This document shows positions 1-10,697 of a DNA stretch of 64,000 nucleotides, piece after piece; positions within the stretch are counted from its first letter, which is position 1; the number at the start of each line of letters is the position of its first letter. The stretch covers positions 1-64,000 of the forward strand of contig NZ_LHVO01000052.1 of assembly GCF_001269925.1 (NCBI RefSeq), in the 5' to 3' direction. The notes beneath the pieces were generated by a model that did no database searches, was not told the DNA's origin, and saw nothing but the letters and a program-made list of their open reading frames with translations. This DNA comes from Pseudomonas sp. MIACH. Its GTDB lineage: Bacteria > Pseudomonadota > Gammaproteobacteria > Pseudomonadales > Pseudomonadaceae. A program made the position numbers and the translations under genes.

Positions 1-299
1 TTTCTTTAACGTTTCTTCATCGTCACGCCACAGTCACTTTTTATAACAAAAACAAGCTCTTGAATAAACTTTTCCTATTAGGGTCTTTAGACGGTGGCGA
101 GTTGCATCATTGGATTGAGCTTATGGCACCGGCGGATGAAATTATAACGCACATAGATATTGAGACTTTTGATCACTCGATGCTGGACAACTTTACATTT
201 CATGCGCGATGACAGGCAAACATGGAAATCACGCAAATCTATCAGGCATGACATTTAGAACTGAATGCACTGCCCCAGATACAAACAGGAAGGATCATC
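1..299. other. 5' intergenic region upstream of the Ig-like repeat protein
   Basis: AT-rich leader with no convincing coding sequence on either strand. A Shine-Dalgarno sequence (AGGAAGGA) ends a few bases before the ATG at 300. The promoter of the 300-2108 gene must lie here, but I cannot place it with confidence. Confidence 0.5.
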
Positions 300-2108
300 A
301 TGCTTAAGTTGATTGAAGACTTCAAAGACGCCACCACCGGATTAGGTCCGCTGTATTTTCCCGCTCTGTTTCCGGCTAACGCCAATACCCCGGGTGTCGA
401 TGGCAGCCTGGGACAGCGTCACAGCGAACACCCTCAGATGGTCTACATCAATCGCCCGAAAAACGCCTACATCGGCGAGTTGCTGGAGTTATACATCGAC
501 GATAAACGCCTCCCCGTGTCTTACACGTTCATCCGGGAAGAGGATAATCCGCTGGCACTGATTCCGTTGCTGCTGCCCACCACCAGCATCCGCCCCAGTT
601 GGATAAATCCATTGGAGTGCCGTATCAACCAAACGGGCGAGTCGTCATTACCCCTACGTTTGCGGGTGGACCTCAATCCTCCCGCCGGCGCTGACCCGAA
701 CTCCGATGACGCTGGCCATCAAGGCCTTAAGATGCAGTTACCTGAGGACATCTTGATCCATGGCCTCAGCGAGATCAGGGCTCGCGAGGACGTTATCGTT
801 ACGGTACGGCCCTATCGGCACATGGCCAAAAATGATCGGATCCTGCTGTGCTGGGGCGATCAACAGATTTATCACTGGGTCAAGGAATCGGAGTTCGGTC
901 ACCCTATCAGCATACGAGTCCCTTACGCGCTGATCATGCAGGCTCATGACAGCCGACAATTTCGCGTGATTGTGCAAGTTCGTGGCCATACGGGCAATTT
1001 CATGACCCCACGCTGGTCCGCCGCCACAGAGCTTGATGTCTACGTACACCCAACCCCCCTGGACCCACTGCCACCACTGGAGCCCCCGATCCTGGAAGGT
1101 GCTGACCCGCAGACCCATGTAATTGACCTTGAAGCGCTCGCGGGAGGGCCTGTGACCTGTGTCGTTTACGCAACACGCGACTATTTCGAAGTCAATGACA
1201 CCCTGCATCTGTACTGCCAAGGCATCGATGCGCAAGGAAGGGTACTGACTCACCACGAAGAACGGCGCATCGAAAAAGTCAACCAATCCCTACGTATCCC
1301 CCTGGGCTACGAGTACCTACGGGATATGGCCCAGGGCCTGGTCAGCGTCTATTACGTCCTTGAAAAACATGATGACTTCGGGGTCATCCATTCCCACGCC
1401 AGCTATGCCACGGTGCAGGGCGACATACCACAGTGGCCACAGCCACACCTGAACGGACCTCTGATCAACGGGCATTTGTCGCCCGATACAACAGGCCTCA
1501 GCGTGTTTGTACCGTTCCATAAATACTGGAAGCCTTCGGACTTGATCAGTTTGGTTTGGTTGTTACCCGACCCGAATGGCCCAGTGGAATATCGGTTCAG
1601 CCGTAGTGCGGGTGATCGCCCGCAAAACGGCCTGCTGGAGTTCGAACTGCCGGCGGTCGAGAGCAAGCGTTTTGAAGGCCGACCTTCGCAGTTGTATTAC
1701 GAGGCCAGCGACCTTGCGGGCGATCAGGCAAGGCTCGGCGAGTCATTGCGATTGACATTGACAGTGGGTGAGCCTTGGGCCCGTATGCTCGCCCCCGTGG
1801 TCCGTAATGTGGTGGATCATGAACTGGATGTGAGCCAGGCATCGGAAGGGGCAGTGGTACTCATCCATGATACGCCGGAGAACAGCATCGTCATGCTTAA
1901 TTGGGTCGGCCCAGAAGCCAGTATCGCTATCCCGTCAAACCCCACCGAGCCCATCGGTATGCCCCGCCGGATTGTAGTTCCGGCACATGTCGTCATGGAC
2001 AACGTGGGCAAGGCGGTCAAGCTTTACTGGACCAGCACCCCTGAAGGAAAACCGCTACGTTACTCGGAAGTGTCGACCGTTTGGATAGTGGACAAGGCCC
2101 GGCCGTAA
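300..2108 (+). CDS. Unrecognised Ig-like repeat protein, 602 aa
   Basis: I do not recognise a named family. The protein has no signal peptide and no membrane segment. After an N-terminal part of about 150 residues it looks like three or four tandem beta-rich modules of roughly 110-130 residues. Each has a recurring pattern of the type 'ND-x-hydrophobic...YW/YC' (NDRILLCWGD, NDTLHLYCQG, SDLISLVWLL, NSIVMLNWVG) followed by 'I-x-I/V-P' (ISIRVP, LRIPLG, FELPAV, RRIVVP). This spacing suggests immunoglobulin-like repeats. The start is supported by a good Shine-Dalgarno sequence. Only 6 bp separate its stop from the convergent helicase gene, leaving no room for a terminator. Similar large cytoplasmic repeat proteins of unknown role are common in fluorescent pseudomonads. 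The Ig assignment is inferred from pattern only. Confidence 0.75.
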   Translation: MLKLIEDFKDATTGLGPLYFPALFPANANTPGVDGSLGQRHSEHPQMVYINRPKNAYIGELLELYIDDKRLPVSYTFIREEDNPLALIPLLLPTTSIRPSWINPLECRINQTGESSLPLRLRVDLNPPAGADPNSDDAGHQGLKMQLPEDILIHGLSEIRAREDVIVTVRPYRHMAKNDRILLCWGDQQIYHWVKESEFGHPISIRVPYALIMQAHDSRQFRVIVQVRGHTGNFMTPRWSAATELDVYVHPTPLDPLPPLEPPILEGADPQTHVIDLEALAGGPVTCVVYATRDYFEVNDTLHLYCQGIDAQGRVLTHHEERRIEKVNQSLRIPLGYEYLRDMAQGLVSVYYVLEKHDDFGVIHSHASYATVQGDIPQWPQPHLNGPLINGHLSPDTTGLSVFVPFHKYWKPSDLISLVWLLPDPNGPVEYRFSRSAGDRPQNGLLEFELPAVESKRFEGRPSQLYYEASDLAGDQARLGESLRLTLTVGEPWARMLAPVVRNVVDHELDVSQASEGAVVLIHDTPENSIVMLNWVGPEASIAIPSNPTEPIGMPRRIVVPAHVVMDNVGKAVKLYWTSTPEGKPLRYSEVSTVWIVDKARP

Positions 2109-2114
2109 CCGCAA

Positions 2115-4363
<2,249 letters not shown>

Positions 4364-4367
<4 letters not shown>

Positions 4368-6022
4368 GCGGGCTGCTCCGCCCAACGCACGTAACAGACC
4401 GTCACTGGCATCTGGTACTCGCCACAGAACGCCAGCCAGCGCAGTTGGTTGTCTTGCAAGCGGTCGCCGGGGCCTTTGACTTCGATCATGCGGTAGGTTT
4501 TTTCGGCGGGCCAGAACTGGATCAGGTCCGGCATGCCGGCGCGGTTGGCGCGGATGTCCAGCAGCAGGCGTTCGAACCAGTAGCGCAAGTGTTCGGCGGG
4601 CAAGCAGTGCAACGCCTGTTCCAGCAGTTCTTCACTGAGCAGGTTCCAGAAGACGAAGGGTGATTGGATCCCCCATTTTTCCGCGTAGCGTTGGCGGATC
4701 GTGGCCTTGTAGCGATCATCCTGCAGTTGCTCCAGGCATGCGGCGAACAGCGGCGCACGGCGTTGGTGGAAGTCTTCGCTGTGCAGGTCCGCCGGCCCGC
4801 GCTGGAACGGGTGGAAAAACGCCCCCGGCAGCGGCGCGAAGATCACCTCCCAGCACAGCAGGCCAAACAGCGAATTGATCAGGCCGTTTTCGACGTAGTG
4901 CACCGGCGCATCCGGTTCGCTCAGGTGGGCCTGGACGCAGTACTCCACCGACATCAGGGGTTCAGGCAGTGCCAGTTCAAGGTCCAGGCGCGGGACTTCC
5001 CGGGGCTTGAGAGTGGGCAGCCGGGGTTCACCCAGCTTGCGCCGCAGACGTGGCATGACGCGCAACAGGTGTTGCTGTTCGGCGGCACTTTCCGGTGACT
5101 GTTGCGCGATGCTCGCCAGGGCCATGGCCTGGGCGTAATCCTCCTGGCGTTCCAGCACGCGAATCAGTCGCGCGCGGGCGCCGGGGTAGGCGCAGGTGCG
5201 ATAGATCTGCGCCGCCAACGCCAATTCGGCGCTGCGCTCGCAATACTGACCCAGTTGGAACAACAGCTTGGCCCGGCGTTTTTCCAACCATGGGTTGTCG
5301 GTGGTCAGCAAGGCCACTTGCGCCAGCACATCCTGCAGCGCCTCACCGCGTTCAAAGGCTTGCTGGCATTGGTGCAGGAACAGCACGCCGTGCACGTCGT
5401 CACGGCTGCGCAAGCCACGGGATTCGGCACAGAACTGGACTTTTTCGTAGGTGTAGATGCCCAGGTCCGCCAGCACGAACTCCGACCAATCCTGGTGCAG
5501 GTTGCCGAAGAACATCAGGCGCAATCGCTCGCACAAGTCCATCACAGTGAGGCTGTACAGCGGTTCGGCAAGCTCGGGACACCACTGCGCAAAGCTGCGG
5601 GTTTCGGTGAACTGCGTCGCCAAGCCCTCAAGCCAGTCGGTCTTCTTGCCCCTGGGCTGCTCGATCCAGGGTTTGAAGGTGCTGAGGATTTCGCCTTTTT
5701 GCAGCAACGCAAACAACACCTCAAACGCCAGTGGGGATTGGTCATCGACCCAACCCAATTGTCTTAAGGGCCCCACAGCCCCATGGGTACACCCGATCTC
5801 TGGGTAGCGGAGTTTGCCCGCGCGAAAATGCACGCCCTTGCGCATCACCATGCGCACCAACAGCGCCTGGGACGCTTGGGGCAACCTGTCGAATTGCTGA
5901 ATGAAATGCTGTTCGTCCGCATCGAGCAGGTCCGCATAGCGTTGCCCCAGCCAATGCAGGACCTGGCGGAAGTTATGCAGGTAATAGAGCGGGTTTTCGA
6001 GGGGGTTGGCCATGGTACGCAT
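4364..6022 (-). CDS. VRR-NUC domain (FAN1-like) nuclease
   Basis: A 552-aa protein. Its last 60 residues carry the VRR-NUC signature: MPDLIQFW, then IEVKGPGDRLQDNQ, i.e. the D, ExK and Q residues of a PD-(D/E)XK active site. The long helical N-terminal region resembles bacterial FAN1 homologues, which are structure-specific nucleases acting on flap or interstrand-crosslinked DNA. It is the first gene of a two-gene unit, and its stop codon overlaps the start of the Rad3-type helicase. The pairing of VRR-NUC nuclease and Fe-S helicase suggests one repair module. Two in-frame ATGs (6022 and 6013) are possible and neither has a strong ribosome binding site. The start is therefore uncertain by three codons. 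Confidence 0.87.
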
Positions 6023-6200
6023 TGATCAAATACTGGTTATGCATACAGAGTGCCGCCACCCATGCGCTGTTGCAATCGGTAATAGATAAATGGCGCACGC
6101 AACTTTTTGTATAAAAGTGATCAGATGGGGGAGTCGATGGCGTAACATTTATGGCCCGCAGCCCTTGGCGCGGGACTTTTCAGGGTTAACGGTAAGGGTT

Positions 6201-6425
6201 ATGAACATGAAGAATTTGGGTCTGCCACTGGTTGCACTCACTTTTCTGGTATTGGCCGGTTGCGCGACGCAAACCGTAGTAACACTGCAAAACGGTACGC
6301 AGTATTTGACCAAGGACTCCCCAAAAACCAAGACCGCCGACGGGTTTTATGAATTCACCGATATCGCCGGCAAGCGCGTCCGGGTCAAAGCCGACGATGT
6401 AGCCACGGTGCGTAAAGAAGACTGA
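6201..6425 (+). CDS. Small YgdI/YgdR-type lipoprotein
   Basis: A 74-aa protein with a lipoprotein signal peptide ending in the lipobox LAGC (VLAGCATQ). A short beta-rich domain follows (TVVTLQNGTQYLT...GFYEFTDIAGKRVRVKADDV) of the YgdI/YgdR (SH3-like) family found in enterobacteria and pseudomonads. I chose the ATG at 6201, with ATG 6207 as an alternative; the reading frame is open upstream to 6090, but that extension would put a non-signal sequence in front of the lipobox. The gene stands alone between the VRR-NUC gene and lipA. It ends 25 bp before an inverted repeat shared with the convergent lipase gene. The function of the family is unknown. Confidence 0.8.
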   Translation: MNMKNLGLPLVALTFLVLAGCATQTVVTLQNGTQYLTKDSPKTKTADGFYEFTDIAGKRVRVKADDVATVRKED

Positions 6426-6450
6426 TTTCCAGCCGCCAGCGCTGTCCAAA

Positions 6451-6479
6451 TGTGGGAGGGGGGCAAACCCCCTCCCACA
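6451..6479. repeat. REP-like inverted repeat, probable bidirectional terminator
   Basis: TGTGGGAGGGGG and its reverse complement are separated by GCAAA. This is the core of the GTGGGAGGGGGC repeat class of fluorescent pseudomonads, here as a single hairpin. It lies between the convergent lipoprotein and lipase genes, 3 bp from the lipA stop, so it can end transcripts from both sides. Confidence 0.75.
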
Positions 6480-6482
6480 GTT

Positions 6483-7895
6483 TTAACCGATAACGATCCC
6501 CTCCCCCGACAATCCAACCACCCCCACCAACGTCACCGAATCCCCACCAAAGCTGATCACGGTGTCGCCGCTGTGTTCGCGGTATTCCACGCTGCCCTCC
6601 ACCCCCTTGAACACCAGCTTGTCCGTCGTTTGATAGCCGATGATCCGGTCCTGGCCAAACTGCCCGCTGAACAAAAAGGTGTTATGCCCGCTGCTGTCGC
6701 GGAGGGTGTCATTGCCCTTGCCGCCCTCGATAAAGTCTGCGCCCTTGCCGCCCTGGATCAGGTCATTGCCGTCGCTGCCAATGATGAAGGTGTTGCCCTT
6801 GTGCGGTTCGGCATTGCGGTTGAGGTCCTGTACCCAGGTGGTGGCCCGGGCGGGGTCGGACAGGTTGGCCACGATGATGGTCGAGTCGCGGCTCATCTGC
6901 TCATAGAAACCGGATTCCACAATGCGCGTCATGCCATCGCCATAACCCGTGGGCAAATGCGAGATCCAGGTCGGCAGGTTGGTGATGGAAAACGGCAGCA
7001 CATTCCACAGCACCGAGGCGTAGTGGTCGTTGAAGCTGACGATATTGTCGGTGGTCGATTCATGGGGTTTGTCATGCACGCCCAATGACGACCAATTGAA
7101 GGATGAGCCGTCCAGCGCACGGAATACCGGGTCGTTTTCATAGCCGATATTAAGCACCTTGTCGCCGGCGCTCTGGGTCGGCGAGGCGTAGGCCACGTAG
7201 TTGGCATCCTTGTAGAAACCGGCCCATTTGCCGCTGCTCAAATCGGCCATGCTGTTGACGGCCAGGCCGCCCAGGCTGTGGCCGCTGACGACTACGTCGT
7301 GGCCGCTGAGGCCGTGGGCACTGGCGTACTCGGCGACGTTCTTGAGCAGGCCGCCAAAGGCTTCGCCGGCGTAGTTCTTGGCGTAATCCTTGGGCCCCAA
7401 GGCCGCGAGCAGATCGCTGACCAGGTCGCCAATGGAGTCGCTGATCAGCGTTTCCCGAGGACCCGACGTACCGCGAAAACCGATACCGATTTCCAACAAC
7501 TTGCCGGCGTCATCGTACTTGCCCAGTACCTCGACCTGGGCCGTGGTGTAGCCGGCCTTTTCGCCGAAGAACGTGCCACGGGCGTCGACCTTGCCGGTAT
7601 AGCCCAAGGTGCTTGCGCTGATGGGTGTCCAACCGGCTTGTTGCACCGCTTCCAGGGCAGCTTTTTCCGAATCCGGGTTCCAGGGAATGCCGGGAATCAC
7701 GCCCTGGGAATCCGTGCTGCCCAGCAGAGCACCGACCAGCGTGGCCGGTAAACCGAGCCCCAGGCCGTTGTGCTGGTAGCCCACGGCAAAGCCGTTATCC
7801 AGGTTGTGGTAGGTATACAGCGTGATCGCCATGGCATCGGCGAACAACGCTTTGGAGTCCTCGGCCCCGAGGTTTTTATAGTCAAACACGCCCAT
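6483..7895 (-). CDS. lipA: Secreted family I.3 lipase (RTX lipase)
   Basis: A 470-aa extracellular triacylglycerol lipase (LipA/TliA). The catalytic serine sits in GHSLGG with Ser207, as in P. fluorescens I.3 lipases. The C-terminal third carries glycine-rich nonapeptide calcium-binding repeats (GSDGNDLIQGG, GGKGADFIEGGKGNDTL). The end is hydrophobic and lacks cysteine, as in substrates of type I secretion; there is no N-terminal signal peptide. The start (ATG 7895, MGVFDYKNLG) follows GAGG on the minus strand. A longer in-frame start at 7964 would overlap aprF and is not typical. It is the last gene of the apr operon, 40 bp after aprF, so the AprDEF exporter is expected to secrete it. Activity needs calcium binding by the RTX repeats. 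Confidence 0.95.
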   Translation of the reverse strand: MGVFDYKNLGAEDSKALFADAMAITLYTYHNLDNGFAVGYQHNGLGLGLPATLVGALLGSTDSQGVIPGIPWNPDSEKAALEAVQQAGWTPISASTLGYTGKVDARGTFFGEKAGYTTAQVEVLGKYDDAGKLLEIGIGFRGTSGPRETLISDSIGDLVSDLLAALGPKDYAKNYAGEAFGGLLKNVAEYASAHGLSGHDVVVSGHSLGGLAVNSMADLSSGKWAGFYKDANYVAYASPTQSAGDKVLNIGYENDPVFRALDGSSFNWSSLGVHDKPHESTTDNIVSFNDHYASVLWNVLPFSITNLPTWISHLPTGYGDGMTRIVESGFYEQMSRDSTIIVANLSDPARATTWVQDLNRNAEPHKGNTFIIGSDGNDLIQGGKGADFIEGGKGNDTLRDSSGHNTFLFSGQFGQDRIIGYQTTDKLVFKGVEGSVEYREHSGDTVISFGGDSVTLVGVVGLSGEGIVIG

Positions 7896-7935
7896 GGTCT
7901 TGCCTCTCTGTTGTTGGAATTGTCGAGAAAGCCAA

Positions 7936-9273
7936 TCAATGCGGTGCCGGTCCGAACGCCTCATCCACCTTGGCCAGGTCGGTGTCGCGCAGGTTGCCGG
8001 CGTAGTAATGCAATTTGGTCCAGGCCATCAGGTAGTCGTAACGCGCCTGGGCCAGGTCACGCCGCGTGCTGTAGAGCTGTTGCTCGGCGTTCAACGCATC
8101 GAGGTTGACCCGCTCGCCACCGAGGATGCTTTGCTTGGTCGACACCACCAGCGCTTCTGCCGAGGTCAGGGCCTTTTGGTAAGCGCGCAGTTTGCTCACA
8201 CCGGACAGGCAGGCACTGAACTGCCGACGCAATTCGATCAGGGTCTCGCGGGTCTTGCCTTCCAGTTCGTACTCGGCCTGTTCCATGGCTCGGCTGGCCT
8301 GGCGGGTGGATGCGGAGATGCCGCCACCGGCATACAGCGGCAGGCTGACTTCCACGCCGATGGTGTTGGTGTCGTAACGCTGGTTGTAGGTGTTGCCGCT
8401 GTCGGACTCCTGCTGACGCGAGCTGGCATACGCGGTGACCTTGGGCAGATGCCCGGCGCGGTTGCGCTCCACTTCATATCGCGCCACTTCCAGAGCCTGG
8501 CGCTGGGACGCGAGCGTGGGGTTGTTGCTGATCGCCAGTTCATGCCAGGTGTCGTAGTTGGCCGGGGTCAAGGTGAACGCAGCAAAGCTCTGGTTGAGCG
8601 GCGCCAGGTCGTGGATGTTGACGCTCTGCACACCGATCAACGCGCCCAGTTCTCTTAACGAGGCGTCCTGTTCGTCCAGTGCCTGGATTTCTTCGGCTGT
8701 GGCCAGCTCATAGCGCGACTCGGCTTCGAGAATATCGGTGCGGGTGCCCTCGCCTTGCTGGAACAGGTGCCGGTTCTGCTGGAACTGCTGCTCGAAGGCC
8801 TTCTTCTTGGCGCGGGCGATGTCGATCTGGTCCTGGGCAAACAGCGCCTGGGTGTAGTAGCTCAGCACCCGCACCAGCAGGGCCTGGCTCTTGTCGCGAA
8901 AGCTTTCATCGGCGAACAGCGCCTGGGCCACGCCTTTGCGGTAATTGGCGTAGGCCTCGTAGTCAAACAACGGCTGTTGCAGGCTGAAGGTCGAGCCATA
9001 GCTGTTGTAGTTGCGGTCGTCGTGATAAGTGCCGCCGCGCCCGTCGGGCAAGGTGGCCTGGGAGTTGTTGCGGCCCTTGTTGTAGTTGTACGACAGCTTG
9101 GGCAGCAGGCCCGCGCGGCCGATGGTGCGGTTTTCCAGGCCGGCGTCGCGCTCCTTGATCGCGCCGAGAAACACCGGATCGTTGCGCAGGGCCTGCTCGT
9201 ACACATCGAACGGGCCCATGGCGGCCTGGGCATTTGCGCAGGTCAACAGCAAGGCGATGAACACAGGTTTCAT
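7936..9273 (-). CDS. aprF: Outer-membrane channel of the type I protease/lipase exporter (TolC-like)
   Basis: A 445-aa TolC-family protein with a signal peptide (MKPVFIALLLTCANAQA). It has two repeated outer-membrane efflux domains rich in coiled coil (ALRNDP, YELATAEEIQALDEQ, and the later SNNPTLASQRQALEVARYEV). In the AprDEF complex it forms the trimeric channel-tunnel contacted by AprE. ATG 9279 overlaps the aprE stop (ATGA), but GAGGA sits immediately before it, so ATG 9273, six bases further, fits better. It ends 40 bp before lipA. The family assignment and operon position are clear. Confidence 0.93.
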   Translation of the reverse strand: MKPVFIALLLTCANAQAAMGPFDVYEQALRNDPVFLGAIKERDAGLENRTIGRAGLLPKLSYNYNKGRNNSQATLPDGRGGTYHDDRNYNSYGSTFSLQQPLFDYEAYANYRKGVAQALFADESFRDKSQALLVRVLSYYTQALFAQDQIDIARAKKKAFEQQFQQNRHLFQQGEGTRTDILEAESRYELATAEEIQALDEQDASLRELGALIGVQSVNIHDLAPLNQSFAAFTLTPANYDTWHELAISNNPTLASQRQALEVARYEVERNRAGHLPKVTAYASSRQQESDSGNTYNQRYDTNTIGVEVSLPLYAGGGISASTRQASRAMEQAEYELEGKTRETLIELRRQFSACLSGVSKLRAYQKALTSAEALVVSTKQSILGGERVNLDALNAEQQLYSTRRDLAQARYDYLMAWTKLHYYAGNLRDTDLAKVDEAFGPAPH

Positions 9274-9275
9274 GC

Positions 9276-10568
9276 TCATTCCTCGGTCAACGCGGAGCCG
9301 GCGCGGTCGAGCAACGGCTTAAACAGGTAATTGAGCAACGAACGCTCGCCGGTGCGCACGAACATCTCGGCGGGCATGCCTGGCTTGATTACCAGGCCGT
9401 GGAGTGTCTCCAGCGCCGCCTCGCTGACGGTGGTGCGCAGCACGTAATACGGCGCGCCGGTTTTTTCATCGAGCATCTGGTCGGCAGAAATCAGACTGAC
9501 CTCCCCCGGCACACGCGGGGTGCGGCTCTGATTGAAGGCGGTGAACAGAATATCCACCGGCAGGTGGGTGCCGACCTTGTCCACCAGGTGCACCGGCAAG
9601 TGCCCTTCGACTTCCAGGCGCGTGCCCTGGGGCACGATTTCCAGCAGGGTTTCACCGGCACGCACCACGGCGCCCTCGGTGTGCACGCTGAGGTTGACCG
9701 CAATGCCGTCGGCCGGCGCGTTGATCTCGCTGTGTTGCAAGTCGAAGCCGGCCGAGGTGAGTTGCTGCTCCAGGGTCAGGCTGCGCAATTGCGCGTCGGC
9801 CAATTGGCTGCGCACTTCCTTCTGGTATTCCTCGCTGTGCTGCTGCAATTTCAGGCGCGATTCGAGAATGCCCTGCTCCACCCGGCCGCTTTCGCCGGTG
9901 TTCTGCGCCAGGTCCTGTTGCACCTGGGACAGCTGGCGTTGGTACTCCATCAACCGGTTGCGCGGGATATAGCCGTTGTCGGCCAAAGGTTGCAGGTTGC
10001 TCAATTGCTCGCGCAGGGACTGGGCCTGGGCGGTCAGGTCGCTGCGGGCGCGGCGCATGCCGTTGAGCTGCGCCGTGGCGCCCTCGATATTTGCGCGGAT
10101 GCCTGCCTGTTCACGGGCAAAGGCTTCGCGACGGCTGCTGAACAGTTGGCGCTGGCCTTCCAGTACCAACGCCAATGCCGGGTCGGGGCTGCTGCTCAGC
10201 TCGGCGGGAAAGGTGATCGAGGATTGATTGTCGCGCTCGCTCTGCCAACGCGCGACGCTGGCCCAGGCCATGCGGTACTGGGCTTGCAGGGACTGCACGT
10301 CGGCCTGGTGCTGGGTCTGGTCGAGACGGAACAGCGGCTGGCCTTGCTTCACCCACTGCCCTTCCTTCACCAGAATCCGACTGACCACCCCAGGGCTGAA
10401 GGTTTGCACCGCCTTGCGTTTGCCCGAGACCACCACCGTGCCCTGCACCGGGATGCCCTGGTCCAGGGGCGCCAGGCTGGCCCAGAGGAAAAAGCCACCG
10501 GCACCGACCACGGTCAGGAGCCAGCCCATGCGTACGAAAAATCGGGCGTCGTGTTGTTCGTGAATCAT
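9276..10568 (-). CDS. aprE: Membrane fusion protein of the type I protease/lipase exporter
   Basis: A 430-aa HlyD/PrtE-type adaptor: a short cytoplasmic N-terminus, one membrane helix (WLLTVVGAGGFFLWASLAPL), a biotinyl-lipoyl-like half (VQGTVVVSGKRKAVQ), a long coiled coil, and the second half with beta-barrel (INAPADGIAVNLSVHTEGAVV). It bridges the AprD ATPase and AprF channel across the periplasm. The ATG at 10568 follows AAGGA. The open frame extends further upstream only because it reads through the REPIN between aprD and aprE, which is not authentic coding sequence. Its stop overlaps the aprF start region. Confidence 0.93.
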   Translation of the reverse strand: MIHEQHDARFFVRMGWLLTVVGAGGFFLWASLAPLDQGIPVQGTVVVSGKRKAVQTFSPGVVSRILVKEGQWVKQGQPLFRLDQTQHQADVQSLQAQYRMAWASVARWQSERDNQSSITFPAELSSSPDPALALVLEGQRQLFSSRREAFAREQAGIRANIEGATAQLNGMRRARSDLTAQAQSLREQLSNLQPLADNGYIPRNRLMEYQRQLSQVQQDLAQNTGESGRVEQGILESRLKLQQHSEEYQKEVRSQLADAQLRSLTLEQQLTSAGFDLQHSEINAPADGIAVNLSVHTEGAVVRAGETLLEIVPQGTRLEVEGHLPVHLVDKVGTHLPVDILFTAFNQSRTPRVPGEVSLISADQMLDEKTGAPYYVLRTTVSEAALETLHGLVIKPGMPAEMFVRTGERSLLNYLFKPLLDRAGSALTEE

Positions 10569-10599
10569 GCTGACATCCTTACTGCTTGACGCAAAACCT

Positions 10600-10697
10600 G
10601 TAGGAGCGAGCTTGCTCGCGAAAAACTCAGCGTCACCGCGTGTATCCAATCAGGGCGCGTCATCGTTAATGCCCTTCGCGAGCAAGCTCGCTCCTAC
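10600..10697. repeat. REPIN (two inverted GTAGGAGCGAGC repeats) at the aprD/aprE junction
   Basis: A GTAGGAGCGAGCTTGCTCGC copy at 10600 pairs with its reverse complement ending at 10697, about 55 bp of spacer between. This is the paired-REP (REPIN) arrangement known from P. fluorescens SBW25. It lies inside the operon, fills the aprD-aprE gap and overlaps the last codons of aprD. Confidence 0.9.

Noticed and set aside
9399..10589. 396-codon open frame on the plus strand
   Set aside because: Antisense of aprE; frame continues into the REPIN and lacks any family feature.
10600..10697. Possible CRISPR-like repeats from the REP copies
   Set aside because: Only pairs of inverted repeats, not regularly spaced direct repeats; no cas genes in the window.
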